Of a stretch of 64,000 bases of DNA, positions 12,541 to 23,836 are shown in pieces; within the stretch, counting starts at the first letter, position 1, and each line of letters starts with the position of its first letter. The notes under the pieces were generated by a model, which was not told the origin of the DNA, made no database searches, and saw only the letters and a list, made by a program, of their open reading frames with translations. Position numbers and translations under genes: made by a program. Source of the stretch: Manihot esculenta (taxonomy: Eukaryota > Streptophyta > Magnoliopsida > Malpighiales > Euphorbiaceae); the NCBI RefSeq assembly GCF_001659605.2, contig NC_035172.2:34851916-34915915 (forward strand). Reading direction: 5' to 3'.

Positions 12541-12930
12541 AGAAAAGACGGAGACTATTTCGTTGACAAAAAAAAACGATAAGGACGTTTTAATAGATCT
12601 GAAAAAAGATATTGACTATTTTGTTGACAAAAAGAAACAATAAGGACGTTTTAATAGATTTCTAAAAATATAGGGAGGGATGATTTCGTTGATAGAAAGA
12701 AACGATGAATAGGGACTATTTCGTTGACATAAAAAAACGATAAGGATGTTTTAATAGATATGAGAAAAGATAGGGACTATTTCATTGACGAAAAAAACGA
12801 TAAGGACTTTTTAATAGATATGAAAAAAGATAAAAATATTTTAATAGATTTTAGAAAATGTAAGGACTAACTTGTTAATAATTGCAATATACAAGAACTA
12901 AATAAATGATTTTATTTGAGGATAAAATTG
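12541..12930. repeat. Subterminal tandem repeats of the MULE TIR
   Basis: About five degenerate units of roughly 60 bp contain gactatttcgttgacaaa, then cgataaggacgttttaatag. This is the inner part of the right TIR. The last unit (12840-12915) also carries a decayed copy of the outer TIR (aaggactaacttgttaataa). Subterminal repeat expansion is seen in many MULE and hAT elements. Confidence 0.75.
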
Positions 12931-13110
12931 AATTTTAAAAATTTTCTCAATTCTCTTTTATCTAATTTTAACGGAAAATAGGACGGAAAGACTATTTCGT
13001 TGACGGAAATAAAATATAAGGACGTTTTAATAGATTTCTAAAAATACAGGGACTGACTTGTTAATAATGGTAATACCTAGGGACTAAATCATAAATCACC
13101 CTTATATGAA

Positions 13111-13705
13111 AATTAAATTAAAATTAAATTTATTAATTATTTATTATAACACTGTCTAATATGATTAGATGTTCAAAAAAAGATGGGTTATTTTTAGAGA
13201 AAATTTTAAATTTTTGTAGGTTGTAGTTTGATTTATAAATTTAAATTATACTCAAACTTTATACTCGAAAACTTATAAAAAAATAAATTAAAAATTTTAT
13301 ATTCAAAAGAAATATAAATACATAAAAATTAAAAAATTAAAATAATCATAATAGTAATTACATTATTAAAAATTTATATTCAACTTAACATTTTCTTATT
13401 TATTGTATTTCAATTTTTTTATTAAATACTCATATAATTTCAAACGGACAATTAAAATTAGACTAAAAAAATAAAAATATATAGTATTTTTATATTAAAA
13501 ATCTGAGATTCTTCGAATTTAAGATTTCTCAACTTTAAAATCAATTATAATATTAATGAATTAAAATTTTTAACAAAAAAAATTGAGTAGTTAATTTTAT
13601 TAAAATAAAAATATTAAGTAATAAATTTTCTATTTTAATTATACATAATATGGTTGATAAATTACAAGATCTTACATAATATGTTATTTTAATTAGTTTA
13701 AATTA
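13111..13705. other. AT-rich spacer
   Basis: Very AT-rich DNA between the MULE and the next MITE. No recognisable feature was seen. Confidence 0.4.
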
Positions 13706-14163
13706 GGTTAGCAGTATTCGATTAAAATCAAAATAATCGATCGAATCAAATTAATTTAAAAATTTCATTCGATTTTTTATTTATTTCGATTCGATTCATT
13801 TTTAATTTTAAAAATTTTAATTATTTCGATTTGATTTTGATAAAAATAAAAAAAAATTGGATTGAACCAATTAGTACTAATAGTATATTATTTTTAATAA
13901 TATAAAGAGATTATATTATATTAAGATCAAAATATTCCAATTAAATTTTAAAATATTAAAAATAAAGTGTAAAAAATAAAAAATTTATTAAAAATTCAAA
14001 CCGATTAAACTGAACCGAATCAAACTGTATTAGATCAGTTTGATTCAATTCAATTTCTGACTAAAATCAATTCGGTTTAATTTTTATAAATACAAAAAAT
14101 TTTAAATTTTAGTTAATTCAATTCGATTCAGTTTTAAATTAAATCGATCGAATGTTGACCACT
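13706..14163. mobile_element. MITE family 1, copy B (inverted relative to copies A, C, D, E)
   Basis: The element opens with gcagtattcgattaaaatc and closes with aaatcgatcgaatgttgacc. Read in reverse it has the same internal landmarks as the copy at 14928: atttcgatttttaataa, the ttacactttatttttaat stretch and the two-sided cga-rich ends. Decay of CG sites is intermediate. Confidence 0.65.
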
Positions 14164-14927
14164 GATTTTTAAATAAATTTTAAAAGAAATAAAAGCTATT
14201 TAAAAATAATAAAAATAATAATAAAAATAAATTGAATGATAGACCATACCTAACACATTGACTAATGTGTTTAAATGGGTAGGCTTAGGCAATATTAATG
14301 TTTAAGCACATCTAACTAGTCTTTGTTCAAGTAGTTGAATGAAGAAAAATTAATGAAATAAATTTTAAAGGAAAGTAAAGACTTTAGAAAATAGCTACAA
14401 ATTTCCAACAGAATAAAAAATAAATTCACAATTTAATATTTTTATTATTAATTTTTAAGCGTATGCTATTTATAAAAAATATAATTATTTAATTTATAAA
14501 TTTTATAGAATATAATATTAAATTTTTAAATTTCATAAAATATATATAAATAACCATTTAATATTTAAAAATTTAGAATGATTGTAAATTATATTCGCAC
14601 ATTAAAATTAAATAATTATATTTTTATAATAGCCGTCTATTAAAAGCTAATATATGTAAAATTAAGATGTAATTTGATTTTTTTTTTATAGATAATGATA
14701 TCAATTTGTATAATAGAATAAAAGGAATAGAAAAGAGATGACAAGGCCCTTTCCTACAAATCAGCAGCAAAAAAAGACCCACCTACAACTAGATCTAACC
14801 AACCCTCAACCACAAAAATAGATGCGCAAAATTAGACAAAACCACCAACAAGAAAAAAGATACTAAGGTCAATGCATCGTCAACGAAACTCTCAACTTTC
14901 TGTCTTTCTCGCGATTCAGGTCAGCAT
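14164..14927. other. AT-rich spacer between two MITE copies
   Basis: No gene was seen. A short C/A-rich patch at 14760-14870 has no recognisable coding content. Confidence 0.4.
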
Positions 14928-15395
14928 TCGATCGGTTCGATTTAAAATCGAATCGAACTAAATAAATTAAAATTAAAATTTTAGTATTTATAAAAATCAA
15001 ACCGAACTGATTTTGATCAGAAACCGAATCGAATCAAATCAAATCGATCTGATTCTGTTCGATTCGGTTCGATTTGATCGATTTCGATTTTTAATAATTT
15101 TTTTTATTTTTTACACTTTATTTTTAATATTTTAAAATTTAATTAAAATATTTTTATTTTAATATGATTTAATTTCTCTATATTATTGAAAAAACATATT
15201 ATTATCACTAATCAATTCGATTCGGTTTTTTTAGTTTTTTTCTGATTAAAATCAAACCGACTCAAAATAACTGAAATTTTTAAAATTAAAAATCGAATCA
15301 AACTAAAATGTATAAAAAAATTGAATCAAATTTTCAAATCGATTCAATTAAATTAATTTTTTCGATTTAAACCGAATACTACACACCCCTATTCT
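14928..15395. mobile_element. MITE family 1, copy C
   Basis: The left end is gtcagcattcgatcggttcg. The right end, reverse-complemented, is ggggtgtgtagtattcggtt. The copy keeps many CGA/TCG sites, and its internal order matches the copy at 36683 closely over about 450 bp. It is non-coding. No convincing target-site duplication was found. Confidence 0.75.
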
Positions 15396-16143
15396 CAACT
15401 CTCCCGTTGAGATCCACTGTATATAATAAATTAATGTCTATTGGGTTAAATATTTATATAAAAATTTATGTTTAATATTATATAATTTAATTAATTATTT
15501 GCAAGTCCCCATATGAATATTTTTTTATTAAATATAAAATTAATTTTTATATAATATATAGATTGTCTTAAATAAATATTAAGATTTAAAATAAAACAAG
15601 GCACAGTAAGGACGATTTCAATATAAATGACCAAGTGGTTGGTTTACGTACCATCGGATGCCGACTTGGATTGGTCGTTTTCATGTTACTTGAGTAATGA
15701 ATGAAGTGCGTACTTTTTCTTTTTAGAAATAATAAAAAAAAATTCCCAACTACCCAACTTAGTTAACACCTATCTACCAAACGCCATTCACAGTGCTGCA
15801 AGTATATACTGTATTACGGTGGTAGGCAGTGCATTAAATTAATGATATTAAAATATATAATAAAAAATAAATATTAATTATTAAATTTATATTACTATTA
15901 AAAAATTTATACATATATAAAAATAAAATTTTAATTTTTTTTAAAAAATAAAACTACTTATCGTATTAATAAAATTTCATCAAGCAAATAGAGATATCAT
16001 TTTAAACAGACAGACGATTATACTTAATAGATTTTCTAGCAAAAATATGAGCCGTTAGAATAGTATTACGATGAAACTATATAATAAAAATATCAATTAT
16101 AAAATCTAAAAAAAATTTATAATAATTTAAAATCAAATCTTAC
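15396..16143. other. AT-rich spacer
   Basis: No gene or repeat boundary could be supported. Confidence 0.35.
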
Positions 16144-17290
16144 TTAAGATAATTTGACAAAAATATTTTTTAAGTGTCTGTCTAAACCCCTGCATAAGAT
16201 AATTTGATAAAAATGCTCATTCTTTTTTTTAATCTCTCGAGTATAAATCATTAAAATATCTCGAATAAAATTACGAAACAGAACTTTTACGAGATAAAAC
16301 TCGAATAAGATTTCAGGACTGATATCGTCGTTGCGATTCCGGAAACCCATAATAACTAATAAACTTTCATTGAACATTATCTTCCGAAACAACTGAATCA
16401 ATAAAATTTAAAAATAAGTCAACCACAGAAACAAACACATACTCTTCCACATTAATGAAAGGACTCCTCCTAATCCTTGTCTATTGACTGAGAAGCAACA
16501 ATCAAAATGTAAAAAATTACAAAAAAAATTCATACGAGAACTAAGAGTTTTTATTTCCATCAAAAATAAAATGTTCGGCTTGTAACTAGTAACCAAATCC
16601 TTCAGTGTGCATTAACTGTTCGAGAATTGCCGAGTTCTCAGCAGTTCCAATATATAATGATCATTGCTTTTGACTATCCTGACTTTTGACGGGATGAGTC
16701 GCTTCACTGTTACTTGTCAAATTAACATTTGCAGGAGTGTTGTTAGAGGCATCCTGTTGAGAGGAAGGAAAACTTGTAACAACGTTATGTTTAGTGTTTC
16801 TTGACCTTTTTCTAGCATCATCAATTATTCGGGCTGTAATCTCCTCACCCGGGAGCATAATTGCCGAAATTACACAGGCACAGGCTTGTCGATCTCTGGT
16901 TCTGACGAACAGGTGCTCTGAGGAAATAACCTCAATAAAACTTGATATCTTTTTTCTTCAACTTCAGCCGCAAGTCACAGAAAACCTCCACATGATCTTG
17001 TATCTCATTCCAAACAAGCAGGAATCGATTGTACAACTAAGGACCCCATTCACTATATTTTCAAAATCAACATTATTAAAAAATCAAAATAGATATTTTT
17101 TTGTCTCTAATTCTATAATAGATACCTCTCTAAAGGATGATATAAATATGGTAAAGAGAGCTGCATATTCTAAAAATTAATTGGATTGTATGTGAGAAAC
17201 ATTTTCACCATACAGAAATCATAAGTGACGATCGGAATATATTTATAACTCTTAATAGGGACAACAACATCTTCTTTTTTATCGATAGTC
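16144..17290 (-). mobile_element. LINE (L1-type) remnant: ORF1 tail and start of ORF2 endonuclease
   Basis: On the minus strand, just downstream of 16660, a decayed version of the plant LINE ORF2 opening WNCRGLGNPRTV can be read as WNC-stop-ELGNSRTV. After a frame shift there follows PNILFLMEIKTLSSRMNFF, and then GLGGVLSLMWKS. These match the start of the apurinic-endonuclease domain. Upstream, the open stretch at 16858-16661 (MLPGEEITARIIDDARKRSR, polar tail) sits where ORF1 ends. Downstream to 16144 the frame breaks repeatedly. It is dead and 3'-incomplete here. Confidence 0.6.
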
Positions 17291-18211
17291 AATTGACGCA
17301 AGTCGTCTTCAATGGAAAAGGGAAAAAAGAAGTTAGGTTTAAGAAAAAGAAAAAGGTGAGATCATCAAGTCACAAAGGATGATAGGAAACCTTGTATCGA
17401 AAGTAAGTTGATAAAAGTAATTTAATTTTAAATGTGTTTTAGTTATAAATAAAATTTTAATTTTAATTTATTAAATTTGATAAAATAGCACTCACAGATA
17501 TAATTTTATGATAAGTACATCTGAATAAATTTAAGAGATCTCATATTTTACCTTTTTAATTTTTAATTCTATTTTAAATAAAAATAAAAATAAAATAAAA
17601 ATATCTGAAATATTTAATAATTTGTCTTATAGAACAGAATTCGATCAGCTAACATTTTCCTTTCTTTAGGAAGTGAGGAAAAATAAGAAAGAGAGAATAA
17701 AATTTTCTTTGCCTTGTTTATTTTCTCACCACAATGGAGGGAAAATAAAAGTAAACCATCATTTCAAATTAAAATTACATTTGTAGCCTTTAATTTCTTA
17801 ACTTCATTTTGAAATAAAGGATAAAATAGTAATTTAAAAAATATTATTTTCATAAAAACTCAATAATGGACAGAATTACAAGATCATAAAGTGTTTCCGT
17901 TTCAAAAAAAAAAATCATAAAATATTTATAGAGTCCAAATGAAAAGCCCACTCAGTCCCTGAGTTGAAAAGGATGCAGCCCAATTTAGTAGTGCGTTTGT
18001 TTTGGATACAAAATGTCACCGAGTTGAAGCGCTATACTGATTGACCAACTAAGCCAGCGGCGGCGTAGGCAAGTGGAGTTGATAATAGACTCATCCTATA
18101 CTTTTGCTTTTTTTTTAATCTCTTGTGGAAACTCCGCGGCGCCATTGGCTGCCTTTGACAATGACGGAATAGCTGGGATGCATAACTTGTAACGCATGCA
18201 TTCTCTGTAAA
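17291..18211. other. Intergenic, upstream of the PPR gene
   Basis: AT-rich spacer becoming mixed-composition near 17950-18200, presumably the PPR gene promoter and leader. The small minus frame at 18032-18223 has no support. Confidence 0.4.
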
Positions 18212-20638
18212 ATGAGAAATCACTATCCATTAACACACCACCTTAAACATTATCAAAAATTTCCCAGCAAAAAAGCTTTCAATCTCTTCAAATTAGTGTC
18301 GCCATTCATTCGGGTACCAAACCCACATCTTTCATTTCTTAAACCCACCACTAAAAGTCTCCAATTAGCCAATCTCTTACGATCACTCCCTTACAACAAA
18401 CCCATATCACACTACAACCAAATCTGTGCCCAAATTATTGTCTCTGGTCTTGAATCTGATACTTTTTTAACTAATTTACTTATCAATCTGTTTGCGAAGT
18501 CTGACTTTTTTTGTCATGCACGTGAACTATTTGACAAAATGCCAGAGAAAAACTTAATTTCTTGGTCTTCAATGATTTCTATGTATTCCAGACGTGGTTT
18601 TAGTGAAGAAGCTTGGTTGATGTTTTTGGATTTCACAAGGTGTTGCAATGATAGTCCAAATGAGTATATTTTAGCTAGTGTTATTCGTGCTACTGGGCAA
18701 CTTGACAGAGGCTGTGGTTCAGTAGGTAAACTGATGCATGGTTTTATCGTTAAGCTTGGTTTTGATCGAGACGTTTTTGTGGGTACCTCTTTGGTTGATT
18801 TCTATGCGGAGAGTGATGACCTAATTGAAGCGAGAATGGTCTTTGATGGGTTGTTGGAGAAAAGTGCAGTTACTTGGACGACAATTATCAGGGGTTATGT
18901 TAGAAGTGGGTGGAGTGAGGTGGCATTGCAATTGTTTAACCAAATGAGAGAAGCTGATATTGTTCCGGATAGATATGTACTCTCTAGCGTTTTAAGTGCT
19001 TGTTCAACACTTAAGTTTGTTCAAGGCGGCAAGCAAATTCATAGTTATGTGTTGAGGGTGGGAATACAAATGGATGTTTCATTAGTTAATGTGCTTATTA
19101 ATTTTTATGCCAAAAGCGGTAAAATTCAAAATGCTAGGAAATTATTTGATCAAATGGTGGATAGAGATGTAATTTCGTGGACTACAATGATTGCTGGGTA
19201 TATGCAGAATTCTTTTGATGGGGAAGCTGTCAAGCTATTTGTTGAGATGACCAGATTGGGTAGAAAGCCAGATGGATTTGCATGCACTAGCATACTCACA
19301 TCATGTGGTTCACTTGAGGATCTAATGCTGGGGAAACAAATCCATGCCTATAGTATCAAGGTTAATCTTGAGTTTGATCTTTTTCTGAAAAATGGTTTGA
19401 TTGATATGTATGCAAAATGTGATTCCTTGAATGATGCAAGAAGAGTTTTTGATTTTATGACTAATCATAATGTGGTATCCTACAATGCGTTAATTGAAGG
19501 ATACTCAAGAAGTGAGCAACTATCCGAAGTTATGATTCTTTTCCATGAAATGAGGCATAGGACGATCCTCCCAAGCCTTTTGACATTTGTTAGTCTTCTC
19601 AGTGTATCAGCAGCGTTATCAGCCCTGGAATTAAGCAAGCAAATTCATGCACTCACCATTAAATTTGGCGTCTGTTTGCAGATATTTGCTGGCAGTGCCT
19701 TAATAGATGCTTATTCGAAATGTTTATGTCTTGTGGATTCCAGACTTGTATTTGATGAGATGAACGAGAAAGATATTGTAGTCTGGAATGCAATGTTTTC
19801 TGGTTATACCCAACAATCAGAAATTGACGAGGCTCTCAAACTCTACTCTGAACTACAGGTATCGGAACTAAAGCCCAGTGATTTCACTTTTGCTACCTTT
19901 ATTACTTTAGCCAGTAACCTAGCAAGTCTCCAACTTGGCCAACAATTCCACAACCATGCCATAAAGATGGGTCTAGATTGTGATCCATATATCACAAATT
20001 CCCTTATAGACATGTATGCTAAATGTGGAAGCTTTGAAGATGCCCGCAAGGCATTTGGTTCAGCAATTTGGAGAGATGTTGTTTGTTGGAATTCCCTAAT
20101 CTCAACATATGCACTTTATGGAGAAGCAAAAGAAGCTCTTCAGATGTTTAAAGGTATGATAGAAGACGGAATAAAGCCAAACTATGTGACATTTGTGTCT
20201 CTGCTTTCAGCTTGTAGTCACGCAGGTCTCGTTGACGATGCACTTCGTTACTTCAAATTAATGCCCATGTTTGGTGGTGATCCTGGGATAGAACATTATG
20301 CCTGTGTGGTTTCTCTTTTGTGTCGTGCTGGTTTACTATATGAAGCAAAGGAGTTTATTGACAAAATGCCGATAAAGCCAACAGCAGCAATGTGGAGAAG
20401 CTTGCTGAGTGCATGTAGAATTGCTGGTGACATTGAATTGGCAAAATATACAGCAGAGAAGGCTATTTCAGTTGATCCAAATGATAGTGGTTCATATACT
20501 TTACTCTCGTATATGTTTGCATCTGAAGGAAAGTGGGAGGATGTGAAGCAGGTGAGGGGAAGAATGGATCTTGTTGGGTTAGTGAAAGAACCAGGACATA
20601 GTTGGATACAAGTGAATAATGAAATCACACAAAGCTAA
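18212..20638 (+). CDS. Pentatricopeptide repeat protein, PLS class, E subgroup (At4g39530-like)
   Basis: A single-exon gene of 808 residues. The first roughly 70 residues are basic and Ser/Leu-rich, consistent with a mitochondrial or plastid presequence. From about residue 88, PLS-type 35-36-residue repeats run in order, with phrases such as DTFLTNLLINLFAKS, KNLISWSSMISMYS and VVCWNSLISTYALYG. An E domain (MPIKPTAAMWRSLLSACR) starts near residue 725 and ends with GLVKEPGHSWIQV. Such proteins bind specific organelle transcripts for C-to-U editing or processing, with the base at positions 5 and last of each repeat setting specificity. There is no DYW deaminase domain. The protein stops 8 residues after HSWIQV, so most of the E+ stretch kept in the Arabidopsis relative is missing. 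Identity to At4g39530 is from remembered sequence. Confidence 0.92.
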   Translation: MRNHYPLTHHLKHYQKFPSKKAFNLFKLVSPFIRVPNPHLSFLKPTTKSLQLANLLRSLPYNKPISHYNQICAQIIVSGLESDTFLTNLLINLFAKSDFFCHARELFDKMPEKNLISWSSMISMYSRRGFSEEAWLMFLDFTRCCNDSPNEYILASVIRATGQLDRGCGSVGKLMHGFIVKLGFDRDVFVGTSLVDFYAESDDLIEARMVFDGLLEKSAVTWTTIIRGYVRSGWSEVALQLFNQMREADIVPDRYVLSSVLSACSTLKFVQGGKQIHSYVLRVGIQMDVSLVNVLINFYAKSGKIQNARKLFDQMVDRDVISWTTMIAGYMQNSFDGEAVKLFVEMTRLGRKPDGFACTSILTSCGSLEDLMLGKQIHAYSIKVNLEFDLFLKNGLIDMYAKCDSLNDARRVFDFMTNHNVVSYNALIEGYSRSEQLSEVMILFHEMRHRTILPSLLTFVSLLSVSAALSALELSKQIHALTIKFGVCLQIFAGSALIDAYSKCLCLVDSRLVFDEMNEKDIVVWNAMFSGYTQQSEIDEALKLYSELQVSELKPSDFTFATFITLASNLASLQLGQQFHNHAIKMGLDCDPYITNSLIDMYAKCGSFEDARKAFGSAIWRDVVCWNSLISTYALYGEAKEALQMFKGMIEDGIKPNYVTFVSLLSACSHAGLVDDALRYFKLMPMFGGDPGIEHYACVVSLLCRAGLLYEAKEFIDKMPIKPTAAMWRSLLSACRIAGDIELAKYTAEKAISVDPNDSGSYTLLSYMFASEGKWEDVKQVRGRMDLVGLVKEPGHSWIQVNNEITQS

Positions 20639-20998
20639 CCTTCCTGAGCTCTTGACCCATTATAAACAATTTCTTCCCTGTAAAACTTGCCCAAAAAAGA
20701 ATTTATATATTGAGCTCATGTGACGTGATCTGGAGCCCAATTAAATGATTAAAAAAAAATCCTGGAGAAAGAAGAAATGATAAACAGAACGATCAGACTG
20801 AGCCCAAATCAGAATGGGCCCAAAGTTGGTCAAACCCAACTCGAAGCTGATATGGGCATACCTTTACCAGAAAAATCCTCCATTTTTGTTCTGGTAGCTT
20901 CAGCTTTTTCCTCTTCTTCGAACTTCTTCACAGAAACTCGTACTGAACTTTGGTTTATCACAAATTTCTTACTTGTTTGAAGCTTCCAATCTGCAACA

Positions 20999-22760
20999 AT
21001 GGCGACTGTGATGCAAAAGATCAAGGATATAGAAGATGAGGTATTTATTTTTCCTTTTTCCTTGAAATCCGTCAAGTGCTTTATTAAAATATTGGGTGGG
21101 CAAAAATACCCAGTAATCCATCAACTATCTAGTTTTCAATAGGCTAGGGAAACCGAAAATAATATCGATTTTTTCTGGGGAAAACATTGTTCTGCTTTGA
21201 TTTTTGTTCTAGAAAGAAATTAATTTTGTGGCGATAATGAATTTTTCATGCTAAGAAAATATTGTTCATTGTTCAAGGTAAAGGGAAACGTTTAAAGAGA
21301 ATACTCTTTTTAAAATATTTTGTTGATGGAGATGATTGTGTGTTTATTCTGTTGGTTATGTTTGAATTGGACTGCGAGTGTAATATATATATATATATAT
21401 TTTTGTTGTGCAGATGGCAAGGACTCAAAAGAACAAGGCAACAGCCCATCATTTGGGCTTGCTCAAGGTACTTGCTGTTATTGTTTTCCTTATTGAGAAC
21501 TCAGGGAGAGGAAAAATAAATAAATAAAAACACTTGTCAGTGTTGTATAATCCTGAAAGTTCATTGTTCACATTAGGATCTGTTACAATTATGTGCTGGG
21601 ATGTTAAATCTTTAGAGTAGAAAAAAAGGGCTGTATCCAGCAAGATGACAAGTATTGGGAGCATTTCAGTCGTGCAACTGATCTAGGTTTTGGAAATGAT
21701 TGATTTTCATACCTAAACTCTAACTGAAAGATCAGAAATAAATTGCAGGGCCTCTTCTCTTCAGCATGATTAATTAATTCGATATGGAAAGTAATGCTGG
21801 TCAAGTGGAAGGGACTCCCATCCCATATGTTATATAATGCGTTTGTTATCTGTCTCTTTCACATTGTTTCCTGCATTTCCAACGGTCGCTCTGATTGTTT
21901 CCTGGAACAGTGAACTGGCTAGCAACACTACTAACTGCATATTTTCTGCTAGTGTACAAATTAAATTAATTTCAGACTTTTTTTTTTTTGCTGTAAGATC
22001 TAGAATGTGTGCTAATTTATGTGGTTACTTGGATTGGAATCTTGATGGTTTGCTGGAGAAGATATGGGAATATCTAGATTTGTTGCACATATTTACAAAA
22101 CCGAAAGGAACGGATCCAGACTATGAAGATCCTGTGATTCTATCATCTAAAAAGCAGACAGTTGAGGATTTTTGCAACCGAATCCATAAAGATATGATTA
22201 AACAATTTAAGTAGTAAGCATCTCTTAAACTACTGTTATTTTTCCAAGTGTATGTTCATCAGAAATCCAAAAACGTTAGTAGTAAGCACCTTTGCGAATT
22301 GCAGATTTAGCATGCATGTGATCAGTTCTAAGTCTTCATGTAGTACTTGAAGAAAGTAGATGTTAACTCACATATCAAGCAGTTGGGTTTCAAGGATATC
22401 TTTAGCAGTGTCATTTAGCTTATGCAGATAGCATGTTCCTGAGAGGGTTACATTTCTTATTCTGTTCATCATGCTGGCTTGCATATTATCTGCACAACTT
22501 CATCTTTTTAGGTGTCATATTAGCATTATGAGCCGTCTTGAATAACTTTTGGCATATGATACACTGCTCTGTTATGGGGATCAAGCGTGAATCACAAGCC
22601 CCAGAGAGTTGGCAAGGTAGTCTCCTCAACCAGTGTTTTTTACCTTTTATTTTTCTTTTCAAAATTAGTTTTTTGTTTGACTTGATGTTTGCTGTGCATT
22701 TTTGTCTCAGGATCATGAACTTGAGGATGATAAATTTCACTCGAATTCTCAAGAGTTTGT
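20999..22760 (+). pseudogene. DRG: DRG-type (developmentally regulated) GTPase pseudogene, G domain deleted
   Basis: Exon 1 (20999-21040) encodes MATVMQKIKDIEDE and exon 2 (21414-21467) encodes MARTQKNKATAHHLGLLK, with good GT-AG sites. These match the start of plant DRG proteins exactly in style. The next recognisable coding block is 22005-22211. It runs from WNLDGLLEKIWEYLDL to EDFCNRIHKDMIKQFK, which is the TGS/C-terminal part. A further exon at about 22555-22616 (QAPESWQG region) is frameshifted, and the last exon at 22711 keeps only DHELED before divergence. Everything between, including the G1-G5 GTP-binding motifs and the S5D2L insertion (about 240 residues), is absent from the 537 bp in between. 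DRGs are translation-associated GTPases, and this copy cannot bind GTP. The promoter side and first exons look clean, so it may still be transcribed. Confidence 0.88.
21380..21401. repeat. (TA)n microsatellite
   Basis: A short run of TA repeats lies inside the first intron of the DRG pseudogene. Confidence 0.8.
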
Positions 22761-22799
22761 CGAATTCTCAACACTACGAAAGCAAATACCGAATACCGC

Positions 22800-23836
22800 A
22801 TTCCTGAGAGATTACTAAAATTTTCACGTTACCAAATAGAGTGGAAGAAAAGCCTCTCACTTGGAACATGAGACAGCTTGATATGTAATTAAACCTACTT
22901 TCTGATCAAGCACTTCTTTGATGATTTAAACGTCTGTTTGTCATGATGTGCATCTTACTTGTATAATAAGATGGAAAACTAACCAGAATATCCGATCTAT
23001 GGCTGTTTGTCATGATTATTTAAATGTCTGTTTGGCTTCAGTTTCAATCAGAGAATATCCTCTTGTTTTTTTCTTTTTCTTTTTCTTTTTGTCATCTTGG
23101 GAAGTTTGTGTTGTTTTAGTTAGCTTTTTTGTCATTTCGAAGGCAACACAAATTCAGAAATTTCTTCTAGACGTAAAAGATACAACCTAACCCTGCCAAA
23201 TTGATGTGCACAAAGCTTAAGATCCCTCAATGAGTGGCCGATGGCTAAAATTAACCTGAAAAATCAACTTTCGCCTATCACTTTGGCAGTTCGACCAAAT
23301 TGATTAGGCAGCTCTCAGTGGCAGGAACAGAATAGAGAACTTATGGAACTGAAGCAACCAAAAGGAGAGGCTATTATTGCCCACAATTGGATCTCATCTA
23401 CTTTGCCCCTTCCTCTGGTCCCAATCTCAGAAACAATTTCCTCTGGCCCCATGTATGTTTTCACTCAAAAGCAGACTGAAACAACACAATTGCCAGTCCA
23501 ATTTCAAAATCCAACCGCTGGCTCTTGTCTTGTGCTCCACTGCACCCACAGACCATGACACCCTATGTCTTTATTCATGAGGTCCACTAGTAATCAATTG
23601 CCACTTCTTGCTCATTATCAATCAGTGAATCAAAGTGCAGATCAATCTTAATCATCACCAAGTTACAAATATATCGTCCTTTTCGTTGAAACTTCAGGGC
23701 GGTGAAGAAAACAAAAACAACTTTGAAAGGAAAAAAGGAAAAAAAAAAAAAAAATACAGTGGAAGAGACTAAAGAAATTATCTAAAATACATTATCATTA
23801 CAGGCGACCTAGAGGACGATAAAATATCCTTGAACA
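22800..23836. other. Spacer between the DRG pseudogene and the 3' end of the NOI gene
   Basis: No gene is supported. The right part (23600-23836) is likely 3' UTR of the minus-strand NOI gene. A poly(A) run lies near 23735-23755. Confidence 0.4.

Larger units (their letters stand above)
12135..13110. mobile_element. Non-autonomous MULE-type DNA transposon with 9-bp TSD
   Basis: The element spans 12144-13101 and is flanked by perfect 9-bp direct repeats TTATATGAA (12135-12143 and 13102-13110). Its termini are inverted repeats of about 112 bp (12144-12255 and 12990-13101). They begin [T/G]GGTGATTTA and differ at about seven positions by eye. Long TIRs plus a 9-bp duplication are the hallmark of Mutator-like elements. 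There is no transposase. The interior is a compound microsatellite followed by tandem copies of the inner TIR sequence. Confidence 0.88.

Noticed and set aside
12259..12643. Open frames encoding poly-Ser/poly-Glu/poly-Leu-Arg on both strands
   Set aside because: They are translations of the CTT/GGA microsatellite in the MULE. Every frame is open because the unit is three bases.
16794..17180. 128-codon plus-strand frame
   Set aside because: It is the antisense of the LINE ORF1 tail, with no domain.
21837..22004. N-terminal part of the 125-codon frame leading into the DRG C-terminal exon
   Set aside because: Only the part from about 22005 matches DRG. The preceding residues are intron sequence read through.
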